Source of the DNA: Rhodobiaceae bacterium
GTDB lineage: Bacteria; Pseudomonadota; Alphaproteobacteria; Parvibaculales; Parvibaculaceae
Direction of reading: 5' to 3'
Assembly: GCA_027352645.1 (NCBI GenBank)
Contig: DAIEIL010000204.1
Span: 1-9,045 of the forward strand
Length of the DNA stretch: 9,045 bases
Below are positions 1 through 6,143 of this stretch, piece after piece. The notes beneath the pieces are model-generated. The model had not been told where the DNA came from, ran no database searches, and saw only the letters and a list, made by a program, of their open reading frames with translations. Every line of letters starts with the position of its first letter. Positions within the stretch are counted from its first letter, which is position 1. The translations under genes were made by a program, and so were the position numbers.

Positions 1-1273
1 AGCGCTCCAGCAGCGTCTTTGCAATGAAGAAGCCGAGGCCCATGCCTTCGTGTTCGCTGCCGGGCTCGTTTGAGCGTGCGACACGAGGTCGCGTCGTCAC
101 ATAGGGTTCGCCGATCTTCTCGATCACGTCGGGCGCGAAGCCCGGCCCGTCATCCATGATCGAGATGGCGATGTTGCGGCGGTCATAGACCACGGTGACG
201 GCGACTTCGGCATGGGCGAAATCGGCGGCGTTCTCGATGAAGTTGCCGAGGCCGTAGAGTATCTCGGGCCGGCGCCAGATTTCCGGCTCCGGCACGTCCG
301 CTTCGCCGGCCTCGACGGAAATCCGGAAGGCCACATCCATGTCGCGATGCGGTTTGACGATCTCATCCAGCAGCACATGGAGCGGCAGGCGCGAATACAG
401 CGCATCCTCGCCCTTCGGCTCGCGCGAAAGCTTCGACAGAATGTCCTTGCAGCGTTCGGCCTGGCTGCGCAGCAGTTCCAGATCTTCCGTCATCTCTTCG
501 GGGCTCAGTCCGCCGCGCTGCAATTCCTTGGCGACAAGCGAGATCGTGCCGAGGGGCGTGCCGAGTTCATGCGCGGCCGCTGCGGCAAGACCGTCGAGCG
601 CGGAAAGGCGCTGCGCACGAGCCAGCACGAATTGCGTCGCCGACAGGGCCGCCGACATGCGCCGCGACTCCTGCGAGATGCGCCATGCATAGGCCGCCAT
701 GAAGCCGAGGCCGAGCGAAATCGCCGTCCAGTGCCCGACGATATAAAGCGAGGGCAGGGCGATGGGTTCGCCCGGCCGCCAGGGCAGGGGCATGTGGAAG
801 AAGGCCAGCAGCGTCACATAGATGAAAGAGAGCGAGAGCAGCGCAATGGTGCTGCGGAACGAAAGCGTCGTCGCCGAGATCGTCACCGGCGCCATGAAGA
901 GAAGCGCGAATGGATTCTGCAATCCGCCCGTGAGGAAGAGCAGCACCGCAAGTTCCATCAGGTCGATGGCGAAATAGACCGCCGCCTGCCAGTCCGGCAG
1001 GCGCACCGTCGTGCGGTAGCGATGGGTGAGAAAGACATTGAGCCAGGCGGAGGCGGCGATCGCCGTCAGGCAAAGCCCGAGCGGCAGCGGAAATCCCATA
1101 CCGAAATGGACGATGAGAATGGCCGCGAGCTGACCGCCAAGCGCCAGCCAGCGCAGCAGCACCAGCGTCTGCAGGCGCACACGGCCCGCCTCGGAGCCGA
1201 CATCCGCGCTTCCGCTGGCGAGGAAACGCTGCCTCAGCCAGTCCATGCTCCCGCGGTCTTCGACAATAGCCAT
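1..1273 (-). CDS. regB: RegB/ActS/PrrB-family redox-sensing histidine kinase, 3' end beyond window
   Basis: Membrane sensor kinase of the global redox two-component system; its partner is the response regulator RegA/ActR/PrrA, not visible here. I read 424 codons from the ATG at 1273. Several hydrophobic membrane segments span about residues 35-195. The family's quinone-binding heptapeptide GGLQNPF is at 116-122. The phospho-acceptor box AAAAHELGTPLGTI has His235, and Cys275 in QAERCKDIL lies exactly 40 residues later, the same spacing as His225/Cys265 of Rhodobacter capsulatus RegB, where that Cys is the redox switch. The ATPase domain shows the N box (NFIENAADF, 344-352), DDGPGF (374-379) and GMGLGFF (410-416). 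Only the last few dozen residues should be missing. The start is supported by a GGGA ribosome-binding motif about 7 nt upstream and by the lack of an in-frame start further up. The 92-nt gap from the hydrolase gene allows co-transcription. Family assignment is very secure. Confidence 0.95.
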   Translation of the reverse strand, partial: MAIVEDRGSMDWLRQRFLASGSADVGSEAGRVRLQTLVLLRWLALGGQLAAILIVHFGMGFPLPLGLCLTAIAASAWLNVFLTHRYRTTVRLPDWQAAVYFAIDLMELAVLLFLTGGLQNPFALLFMAPVTISATTLSFRSTIALLSLSFIYVTLLAFFHMPLPWRPGEPIALPSLYIVGHWTAISLGLGFMAAYAWRISQESRRMSAALSATQFVLARAQRLSALDGLAAAAAHELGTPLGTISLVAKELQRGGLSPEEMTEDLELLRSQAERCKDILSKLSREPKGEDALYSRLPLHVLLDEIVKPHRDMDVAFRISVEAGEADVPEPEIWRRPEILYGLGNFIENAADFAHAEVAVTVVYDRRNIAISIMDDGPGFAPDVIEKIGEPYVTTRPRVARSNEPGSEHEGMGLGFFIAKTLLER

Positions 1274-1280
1274 GATGATT

Positions 1281-1345
1281 TCCCGTCTCGTTCGGCGGGA
1301 GTGTAGCGCGGCGCGCGCGCCGCCTCATCTACGCAAAGTTACGCA
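1281..1345 (-). promoter_or_regulatory. regB upstream region with palindrome, paired repeats and SD hairpin
   Basis: Three signals lie in the 92 nt before regB. A perfect 16-nt palindrome, GCGGCGCGCGCGCCGC, is at 1308-1323. Two TACGCA copies (TGCGTA on the regB strand) at 1330-1335 and 1340-1345 are 10 bp apart, one helical turn. TCCCG (1281-1285) can pair with CGGGA (1296-1300), which on the regB strand puts the ribosome-binding motif in a 5-bp stem. The sequence features are seen directly; any regulatory role is inference. I found no convincing -35/-10 pair, so regB may depend on the upstream genes for transcription. Confidence 0.3.
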
Positions 1346-1365
1346 GTGGTTCAGTTGTGCGGCGT

Positions 1366-2466
1366 TCATTCGTTCGAGGGCCAGCCCTTGAGCCGCCGCG
1401 TCTCGCCGATCGACATGATCCATACGTCGTTGGGCGCGAAGCCCTTTTCGGCGCCCGCCTTGAGAAAGCGCTCCGGCGGCTCGAAAGGCGGCTCGACGGT
1501 GAGAAGCACCGTGCCCCAATGCATGCCGACGACGCGCCGCGCCTTGAGGTCGAGGCCCATCTGCACCGCCTCTTCGGGGTTCGCGTGAGAGGCCTTCATC
1601 ATTGCGCGGGGCTCGTAGGCGCCGATACCGAGGAGGGCTGTGTCGAAGGGCCCGTATTGCTCGCCAATTTCCTTGAAGACGGAGGCATAGCCCGAGTCGC
1701 CGCCGAAGAAGAGCTTGTGGTCCGCGCTTTCAAGCGCGAAGCCCGCCCAGAGCGTGCGATTGGTGTCGAGCCCGGTGCGGCGGGACCAGTGCACCACAGG
1801 GAGCGCCGTGACCTTGACGCCCTTGATCTTGTGGCTCTGGTGCCAATCGAGTTCGACGACGTTTGGAAAGCCGCGCTCATGGAAGAAAGAGGCAAGCCTG
1901 AGCGGCACGACCACCGTCATGTGCGACTTGTTCGGCAGCCGCGCCAGCGCGCGCTCGTCGAGGTGGTCGTAATGATTGTGGCTGACGATGAGCAGGTCGA
2001 TGCGCGGCAGCGCCGACATGGGCACACCGCATTTGACGAAGCGGCGGGGGCCGAGGCCCGCCGGGCCCGCATAGGTGGTGAGATAGGGATCGGTGAGCAC
2101 GTTGAGCCCGCCGATGCGGATGAGAAAGGCGGCATGGCCGAGCCAGGTGAGGAAATCGCCCGGCGCTTCGACATGCTCGTCGAGGGCGCGCACCGCCGTT
2201 TCACGGGGCAACACATGGCCTTCGGGAACCTCGACCTTGCGCATGCCCATCTTCAGCATTTCGAGAAAAAAGGGCCCGGCATGTTTCAGCCGCCCGAGGC
2301 TGCGTTTCGGCGCGCCCTTGGGGTTGCGAAACGTGCCGTCGGGCAAGTGATGGAAGGGGCGGGAGGCCGCCTCACCTTCCGTTTGTGCGCCATCCTTGGG
2401 CGCGCGCCTGCGGCGAACCTTGGCGGCGATCCGCGCAGCGCGGGGCGGTTTTTTGGAAATATCCAT
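1366..2466 (-). CDS. MBL-fold metallo-hydrolase, NAPE-PLD-like family
   Basis: Predicted zinc-dependent hydrolase of 366 residues in the bacterial group related to N-acyl-phosphatidylethanolamine phospholipase D. The family hallmark HHLPDGTFRNP is at 39-49. Then come the strand motif FLTWLGHAAFLIR (105-117), the metal box SHNHYDHLD (162-170, ligands His163, His165, Asp167, His168), His226 in VVHW, bridging Asp257 in GGDSGY, GAYEPR (282-287), HANPEEAV (294-301) and His316 in MHWGT. All expected metal ligands are present, so the enzyme should be active; the real substrate in bacteria of this kind is unknown. The first 35 residues are strongly basic and sit before the conserved part. I see no signal peptide or membrane segment, so it is probably cytoplasmic. 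It lies 69 nt after the ankyrin gene and 92 nt before regB on the same strand. No good ribosome-binding site precedes the ATG (AAGGCC-type sequence only), so the start is less sure than the family. Confidence 0.9.
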   Translation of the reverse strand: MDISKKPPRAARIAAKVRRRRAPKDGAQTEGEAASRPFHHLPDGTFRNPKGAPKRSLGRLKHAGPFFLEMLKMGMRKVEVPEGHVLPRETAVRALDEHVEAPGDFLTWLGHAAFLIRIGGLNVLTDPYLTTYAGPAGLGPRRFVKCGVPMSALPRIDLLIVSHNHYDHLDERALARLPNKSHMTVVVPLRLASFFHERGFPNVVELDWHQSHKIKGVKVTALPVVHWSRRTGLDTNRTLWAGFALESADHKLFFGGDSGYASVFKEIGEQYGPFDTALLGIGAYEPRAMMKASHANPEEAVQMGLDLKARRVVGMHWGTVLLTVEPPFEPPERFLKAGAEKGFAPNDVWIMSIGETRRLKGWPSNE

Positions 2467-2510
2467 CTTGGCCCAAAGATAGGGTGGCCAAGGGCCTTCG
2501 CAAAGGCCCT
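2467..2510 (-). promoter_or_regulatory. two overlapping hairpins between the ankyrin and hydrolase genes
   Basis: AGGGCCTT (2491-2498) and AAGGCCCT (2503-2510) form a perfect 8-bp stem with a 4-nt loop. CTTGGCC (2467-2473) and GGCCAAG (2486-2492) form a perfect 7-bp stem with a 12-nt loop ending immediately before the hydrolase ATG. They share bases 2491-2492, so they compete at the junction. Neither is followed by a U-run, so they are not classical intrinsic terminators. They could act as an mRNA processing or stability element, or hide the start of the hydrolase message. Structures are read from sequence; the role is inference. Confidence 0.4.
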
Positions 2511-2535
2511 CCCGGAAAAGATGGAAAATTGAAGC

Positions 2536-3147
2536 CTAGCCGCCCGGCTGGCGCAGGATGTTGAGGATGTCCTCGTAGTGACGCTCCTCAGCCATATCCA
2601 GCGGCGTGCGGCCCGTCACATCCGTATCTTCGAGGTCGGCGCCGTGGTCGACCAGCAGCTTCACCACGGCTGTCCGGTGGGCGCGGATCGCGATCATCAG
2701 CGGCGTGTCCTTGTTCTCGGCCGTCAGGTTCGGGTTGGCGCCCTTGTCGAGAAGGGTTGCGGCAATGTCGGCGCGGCCGGACTGGGCGGCGACGGAAAGC
2801 GCCGTGCGGCTGTCCTTGTCCTTGTTGTCGGGATGGGCGCCGAGCGAGAGGAGGTACTTCACCACCTCGATATTGCCCTTGTCGGCGCCGATCACGATGG
2901 CCGGGATATTGCCGGAGCCGCTGTCGTCGGGCGAAAGGCCCCGCATGACGGCGAGGTGGATGCCGTTGAGGTCGCCGTCCCGGGCCGCATCGACGAGATC
3001 GTTATTGGCCAGCTCCATGTTCATGCCCGGCGGGTCTTCCGCGCGGACCGCCGTTCCCGCGAGCAGCGCGGAGCCGAGCAGGGCCGCGCCGAGCATGATC
3101 CCGGCATGTCGGGAAAATCTTGTCCTGGGGGTCAATTCGTCACGCAT
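2536..3147 (-). CDS. exported ankyrin-repeat protein
   Basis: Protein of 203 residues with a signal peptide and ankyrin repeats. After a basic start (MRDELTPRTRFSRH) residues 15-32 are hydrophobic, followed by VRA-ED, a likely signal peptidase I site after residue 37, so it should act in the periplasm. The mature part holds about five ankyrin units: 49-78, 79-108, 113-141 (with ALSVAAQSGRADIAATLLDKGA), 146-176 and 179-199. Ankyrin repeats bind protein partners; no enzymatic domain is present. A start 17 codons further up (3198) is possible, but I chose 3147 because AAGGA (3155-3159) lies 7 nt before it and the signal peptide then begins normally. It heads a possible operon with the hydrolase and regB and is divergent from senC. 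Small periplasmic ankyrin proteins of proteobacteria are sometimes linked to oxidative-stress defence; that role is not shown by this sequence. Confidence 0.88.
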   Translation of the reverse strand: MRDELTPRTRFSRHAGIMLGAALLGSALLAGTAVRAEDPPGMNMELANNDLVDAARDGDLNGIHLAVMRGLSPDDSGSGNIPAIVIGADKGNIEVVKYLLSLGAHPDNKDKDSRTALSVAAQSGRADIAATLLDKGANPNLTAENKDTPLMIAIRAHRTAVVKLLVDHGADLEDTDVTGRTPLDMAEERHYEDILNILRQPGG

Positions 3148-3198
3148 CGCTTGGTCCTTGGATTTCCTAAGGTGCCGGAGTGTGCTTAAACCCCTCAA

Positions 3199-3220
3199 GG
3201 GCGCGAAACCCGTCGCGCCT
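3199..3220. promoter_or_regulatory. inverted repeat in the ankyrin/senC divergent promoter region
   Basis: GGCGCGA (3200-3206) and TCGCGCC (3213-3219) form a perfect 7-bp inverted repeat around a 6-nt centre, extended by a G-T pair at 3199/3220. It lies 52 nt before the ankyrin ATG and 126 nt before the senC ATG. It contains GCGAA-N4-GTCGC (3203-3216), one base off the paired GCGNC/GNCGC half sites described for RegA/PrrA-type regulators. It may be an operator for either gene or a structured leader. The rest of the 198-nt divergent gap shows only a TATAGG at 3260-3265 as a possible -10 element for senC, without a convincing -35. Confidence 0.3.
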
Positions 3221-3345
3221 CGCCGGCTTAGGGTTCGCTCTATGGCGGCCGCCTTCTTCTATAGGCTCGCCAAGCCCCCGAGTTCAAGCCGCAGGACCCG
3301 GCGGCCCGTTCGTGAAATCAGGAAGATCCAAGGGAGACTGCCCGC

Positions 3346-3993
3346 ATGACACGCCAGCGCATCATCATCCTCGTCGCGGCTCTTGCCGTCGCCGTTATTC
3401 TCGGCCTGGCGCTTGCGCCGAAGGTCGACCGGCTTGTGAGCAAAAGCGGGCCGGACGGGGAGACGGGCGCCAATGTGGAGTCGGCAGGAAAGCCCCTGGT
3501 CGGCGGGCCGTTCACTCTTGTCGACCAGACCGGCAAGACCGTCACCGACAAGGACTTCCACGGCAAATACATGCTGATCTATTTCGGCTTCACCTTCTGC
3601 CCCGACGTCTGCCCGACCGAGCTTCAGGCCATTGCCGGCGCGCTTGGGCAGCTCGGCGACAAGGCCGCGAAGGTGCAGCCGATCTTTGTCAGCGTCGATC
3701 CCGACCGAGATACGCCCGCGGTTCTGGCCAAATACGTGAAGCAGTTCGATCCGCGTCTTATCGGCCTCACGGGTTCGCCCGAGCAGATTGCCGCCGTCGC
3801 CAAAGCCTATCGGGTCTTCTACGAGAAGGTGAAGGAAAAGCCCGGCGAGGGCTCTGGCGCGGCGGAGGACGACTACACCGTCGACCATTCTTCCGTGGTC
3901 TATCTGATGGGGCCTAACGGCGAATTTCTGACCTTTTTCGCGCCCGGCGTCACCCCCGAGCAGATGGCCCAGAAGATCGGCTCCTATCTCTGA
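3346..3993 (+). CDS. senC: SCO1/SenC/PrrC-family copper chaperone and thiol oxidoreductase
   Basis: Membrane-anchored periplasmic protein of 215 residues that delivers copper to the CuA site of cytochrome oxidase and can act as a thiol-disulfide oxidoreductase. One N-terminal membrane anchor (about residues 6-24) is followed by a short linker and a thioredoxin-like domain (about 50-215). The copper and redox motif FCPDVCP has Cys85 and Cys89, and the third ligand is His181 in DYTVDHSS; all three are intact. Other family motifs are YFGFTFCP (79-86), VSVDPDRDTP (116-125) and the final Gly/Pro segment. The ATG is preceded by GGGAGA with suitable spacing. In Rhodobacter the equivalent gene (prrC/senC) sits next to the RegB/PrrB kinase and its product influences signalling by that kinase. 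Here it is transcribed away from regB with two genes in between. The assignment is secure; the link to RegB is inferred from family knowledge. Confidence 0.94.
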   Translation: MTRQRIIILVAALAVAVILGLALAPKVDRLVSKSGPDGETGANVESAGKPLVGGPFTLVDQTGKTVTDKDFHGKYMLIYFGFTFCPDVCPTELQAIAGALGQLGDKAAKVQPIFVSVDPDRDTPAVLAKYVKQFDPRLIGLTGSPEQIAAVAKAYRVFYEKVKEKPGEGSGAAEDDYTVDHSSVVYLMGPNGEFLTFFAPGVTPEQMAQKIGSYL

Positions 3994-4029
3994 AGCGCCG
4001 ACCCATCTGCGCCATTGGGCCTCACCGGC

Positions 4030-4066
4030 TTGACGGATGGGCCATGGGGGCCCTATTTTCACCCCA
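4030..4066 (+). promoter_or_regulatory. predicted housekeeping promoter of the leucine leader and leuA
   Basis: TTGACG (4030-4035) and TATTTT (4054-4059) are separated by 18 nt. Six nucleotides after the -10 element comes A4066, the first base of the leader peptide's ATG. The predicted transcription start therefore coincides with the start codon, giving a leaderless message. This would explain why the leader ORF has no ribosome-binding site. The same stretch also contains CCATGGGG (4042-4049) and CCCCATGG (4062-4069), an 8-bp inverted repeat around the -10 element that could be an operator. Promoter elements are seen; the exact start point is a prediction. Confidence 0.6.
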
Positions 4067-4140
4067 TGGACAGGAAACGGCCCGCCAGCTTTGCGCTTCT
4101 TAGCGCGCTCCTTCTGGAGCGTGGGCTGCTCTGCGCCTAA
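4066..4140 (+). CDS. leuL: leucine-rich leader peptide of leuA (24 residues)
   Basis: Short ORF of 24 codons plus TAA, upstream of leuA on the same strand. It begins with four charged or polar residues (MDRKR). Codons 11-22 include seven leucines in twelve positions: Leu11, 12, 15, 16, 17, 21 and 22, encoded by CTT, CTT, CTC, CTT, CTG, CTG and CTC. It ends 222 nt before the leuA ATG. A run of leucine codons in a tiny ORF ahead of a leucine biosynthetic gene is the standard signature of ribosome-mediated attenuation: slow decoding when charged tRNA-Leu is scarce alters folding of the downstream RNA. There is no Shine-Dalgarno, but the upstream promoter would start transcription on the A of the ATG. 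Leaderless leader peptides of this kind are known from the trp operon of Sinorhizobium meliloti. The chance that the leucine run is accidental is small but not zero, since Leu is common. Confidence 0.65.
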   Translation: MDRKRPASFALLSALLLERGLLCA

Positions 4141-4310
4141 GCGCAGAACATAGAACGACCTCACCCACAGTTTCCGATCTTCAGTCCGACGCGCCAGCGA
4201 ACAAAGCCGCTTGGCGCAAAGTCAGTGGCCCGACATGAACACCATCTTAGCCTTGCGACTTATCTCCGGCTGCCGGACCTTGCGCCCGTGGCAGTCCGGC
4301 AGTCCCGTGT
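4104..4310 (+). promoter_or_regulatory. candidate leuA attenuator RNA with several hairpins
   Basis: Hairpins between the leader's leucine codons and leuA: (A) 4104-4111 with 4116-4123, 8 bp including one G-U, inside the Leu codons; (B) TCTGCGC (4130-4136) with GCGCAGA (4141-4147), the stop codon in its loop; (C) GCGCCAGCG (4191-4199) with CGC-T-TGGCGC (4208-4217), one bulge; (D) GGCTGCCGGAC (4268-4278) with GTCCGGCAGTC (4294-4304), 11 bp including one G-U, followed by TGTTTCTT (4308-4315). D is the best terminator candidate. A competing hairpin, TCCGG/CCGGA at 4265-4277, uses its left arm. TGCGCC (4132-4137) can alternatively pair with GGCGCA (4213-4218), which would break both B and C. The U-tract after D is weak and starts a few bases late, so the terminator is unproven. 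Confidence 0.45.
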
Positions 4311-4321
4311 TTCTTGAGCAC

Positions 4322-4355
4322 GTCTCCGCCACGCATTTCGTCAATTCCAGGAGAC
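4322..4355 (+). promoter_or_regulatory. leuA ribosome-binding site and pairing element
   Basis: AGGAG (4349-4353) lies 9 nt before the leuA ATG and fixes that start. GTCTCC (4322-4327) is perfectly complementary to GGAGAC (4350-4355) across a 22-nt loop, so the ribosome-binding site could be hidden in a 6-bp stem. A six-base match over this distance can occur by chance in GC-rich DNA; the site itself is certain, the control element is speculative. Confidence 0.45.
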
Positions 4356-4362
4356 AGACATC

Positions 4363-6066
4363 ATGTTGAAGAACCCTGCCGAAAAATACCGACCCTTTCC
4401 GCCGATCAACCTGCCGGATCGCCGCTGGCCGAATAACGTCATTTCGAAGCCGCCGATCTGGATGAGCACGGATCTGCGCGACGGCAATCAGGCGCTGTTC
4501 GAGCCCATGAATGCCGATCGCAAGATGCGCATGTTCGAAATGCTGGTCCGCATCGGCTTCAAGCACATCGAAGCAGGCTTTCCCGCCGCCTCCGAAACCG
4601 ATTTCGGCTTCATTCGCCAGCTGATCGAAGAGAACAAGGCGGGCGACGACGTCCATATCGAGGTGCTGACCCAGGCGCGGCCCGAGCTCATCACGCGCAC
4701 CATGGAGTCGCTGAGAGGGGCGAAGAACGCCATTCTGCACTTCTACAATGCCACCGCGCCGAACTTCCGCGAGATCGTCTTCAATCAGGGCAAGCAGGGC
4801 GTGAAGGCGATTGCGACCGAAAGCGCGCGCCAGATCAGGGAACTGGCCGAGAAGCAGCCGGAAACGAACTGGACCTTCCAGTACAGCCCCGAGGTCTTCT
4901 CCGGCACCGAACTCGATTTCGCCAAGGAAGTCGTCGATGCGGTGACGGAAGTCTGGGACGCGAACCCGGAACGCAAGGTCATCATCAACCTGCCGGCGAC
5001 GGTGGAGATGGCGACGCCCAACGTCTATGCCGACCAGATCGAATGGATGCATCGCAACCTCAAGCGCCGCGACGGCATCATCATTTCGCTCCATCCGCAC
5101 AATGACCGCGGCACGGCGGTCGCCGCCGCCGAGCTCGGCGTCATGGCGGGCGCGGACCGCGTCGAAGGCTGTCTCTTCGGCCATGGCGAGCGCACGGGCA
5201 ATGTCGATCTCGTCACGCTGGCCTTGAACCTCTACAGCCAGGGCGTCGATCCGGGGCTCGACTTCTCGCAGATCAACGAGGTCGCGCGCACCGTCGAATA
5301 TTGCACGCAGCTCCCCATCCATCCGCGCCACCCTTACGTGGGCGATCTCGTCTTCACGGCCTTTTCGGGCTCGCATCAGGACGCGATCAAGAAGGGACTT
5401 GCGGCGCGCAAGGAAGGCGAAATCTGGGAAGTGCCCTATCTGCCGATCGACCCGGCGGATGTCGGCCGCACCTATGAATCGATCATTCGCGTGAACAGCC
5501 AGTCCGGCAAGGGCGGCATTTCCTATCTGCTGGAGGCTGAGTATGGCCTCGCCCTGCCGCGCCGCTTGCAGGTCGAGTTCTCGGCCGCCGTCCAGAAGGT
5601 TACGGACGACACCGGCAAGGAAGTCAGCGCCGCCGATATTTACGGTATTTTTGAGCGTGAATATCTGACGCTGACCGAGCCGCTCGAATATCTGAGCCAT
5701 ACGCTCTTCGACGATAATGGCGAGCAGGGGGTGAAGCTCCGTATCCGCCGCTTCGGCGTCGAGGAAACCCTGATAGGCCTCGGCAACGGGCCGATCGATG
5801 CGCTGATGCACGCGCTCAACGTGCCGGTGCTGGTGCGCAATTACGATGAGCATTCGCTTGGCCACGGCGCGGACGCCAAGGCGGTCGCCTATGTCGAGGT
5901 CGCCGAGGACGGCGTGCCCGGCGATATCTTCGGCGTCGGCATCGACCCGAACATCATCACGGCATCGTTCAAGGCGGTGATCGGCGGCGCGAACCGGGTG
6001 GCGAAGCGCTATTCGGCCGCCGAGCAGAGAGCGCGTTTCGGCGGCGCCTATGCCACTGCAAAATAA
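4363..6066 (+). CDS. leuA: 2-isopropylmalate synthase, yeast-type long form
   Basis: First committed step of leucine synthesis: condenses 2-oxoisovalerate with acetyl-CoA to 2-isopropylmalate. The protein is 567 residues. The N-terminal part (about 30-310) is an HMGL-type TIM barrel with DLRDGNQ (37-43; Arg39, metal ligand Asp40), HPHNDRG (244-250; metal ligands His244 and His246) and FGHGERTGN (272-280; Asn280). The distances Asp40 to His244 (204) and to Asn280 (240) match those of the Mycobacterium tuberculosis enzyme. A linker region is followed by the C-terminal regulatory domain (about 440-567), which binds leucine for feedback inhibition in this family. Length and the N-terminal segment before the barrel fit the yeast-type group rather than the shorter E. 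coli type. The AGGAG at 4349-4353 supports the start. A 222-nt leader with a Leu-rich peptide precedes it and a terminator hairpin follows it, so it is probably transcribed alone. No catalytic residue is missing. Confidence 0.96.
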   Translation: MLKNPAEKYRPFPPINLPDRRWPNNVISKPPIWMSTDLRDGNQALFEPMNADRKMRMFEMLVRIGFKHIEAGFPAASETDFGFIRQLIEENKAGDDVHIEVLTQARPELITRTMESLRGAKNAILHFYNATAPNFREIVFNQGKQGVKAIATESARQIRELAEKQPETNWTFQYSPEVFSGTELDFAKEVVDAVTEVWDANPERKVIINLPATVEMATPNVYADQIEWMHRNLKRRDGIIISLHPHNDRGTAVAAAELGVMAGADRVEGCLFGHGERTGNVDLVTLALNLYSQGVDPGLDFSQINEVARTVEYCTQLPIHPRHPYVGDLVFTAFSGSHQDAIKKGLAARKEGEIWEVPYLPIDPADVGRTYESIIRVNSQSGKGGISYLLEAEYGLALPRRLQVEFSAAVQKVTDDTGKEVSAADIYGIFEREYLTLTEPLEYLSHTLFDDNGEQGVKLRIRRFGVEETLIGLGNGPIDALMHALNVPVLVRNYDEHSLGHGADAKAVAYVEVAEDGVPGDIFGVGIDPNIITASFKAVIGGANRVAKRYSAAEQRARFGGAYATAK

Positions 6067-6076
6067 GGCGATTGCA

Positions 6077-6108
6077 GGGGAGGCCGGTCGCGGCCTCCCC
6101 GACGCCTT
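6077..6108 (+). terminator. hairpin terminator of leuA
   Basis: GGGGAGGCC (6077-6085) and GGCCTCCCC (6092-6100) form a perfect 9-bp, almost all G-C stem with a 6-nt loop, starting 11 nt after the leuA stop codon. The following bases (GACGCCTTCTT) contain only a poor U-tract. The position, stem strength and change of gene function afterwards support termination here, though efficiency may be limited. Confidence 0.65.
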
Positions 6109-6143
6109 CTTGAAAGCCATTGTTTTTCAATGACTTGAGTGTT

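Noticed and set aside
212..1306. Open frames on the plus strand and in other minus frames over regB
   Set aside because: The true regB frame runs off the left edge and contains all kinase boxes; the others give Arg-rich translations without motifs.
1357..2532. Open frame of 391 codons on the plus strand opposite the MBL hydrolase
   Set aside because: Antisense shadow; the minus-strand frame carries all metal ligands of the MBL family.
4039..4059. GGGCC/GGCCC stem followed by TATTTT after senC, as a senC terminator
   Set aside because: The stem is only 5 bp and the T-rich tail is better explained as the -10 element of the leader promoter. A weak dual role is possible but not supported enough to list.
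3259..4164. Minus-strand frame of 301 codons opposite senC and the leu leader
   Set aside because: Antisense shadow of senC extended into intergenic DNA; no family features.
4222..6120. Open frame of 632 codons on the minus strand opposite leuA
   Set aside because: It mirrors leuA codon by codon, its translation is rich in Arg, Asp and Ala without recognisable domains, and leuA is certain. Long antisense frames are expected in GC-rich genes.
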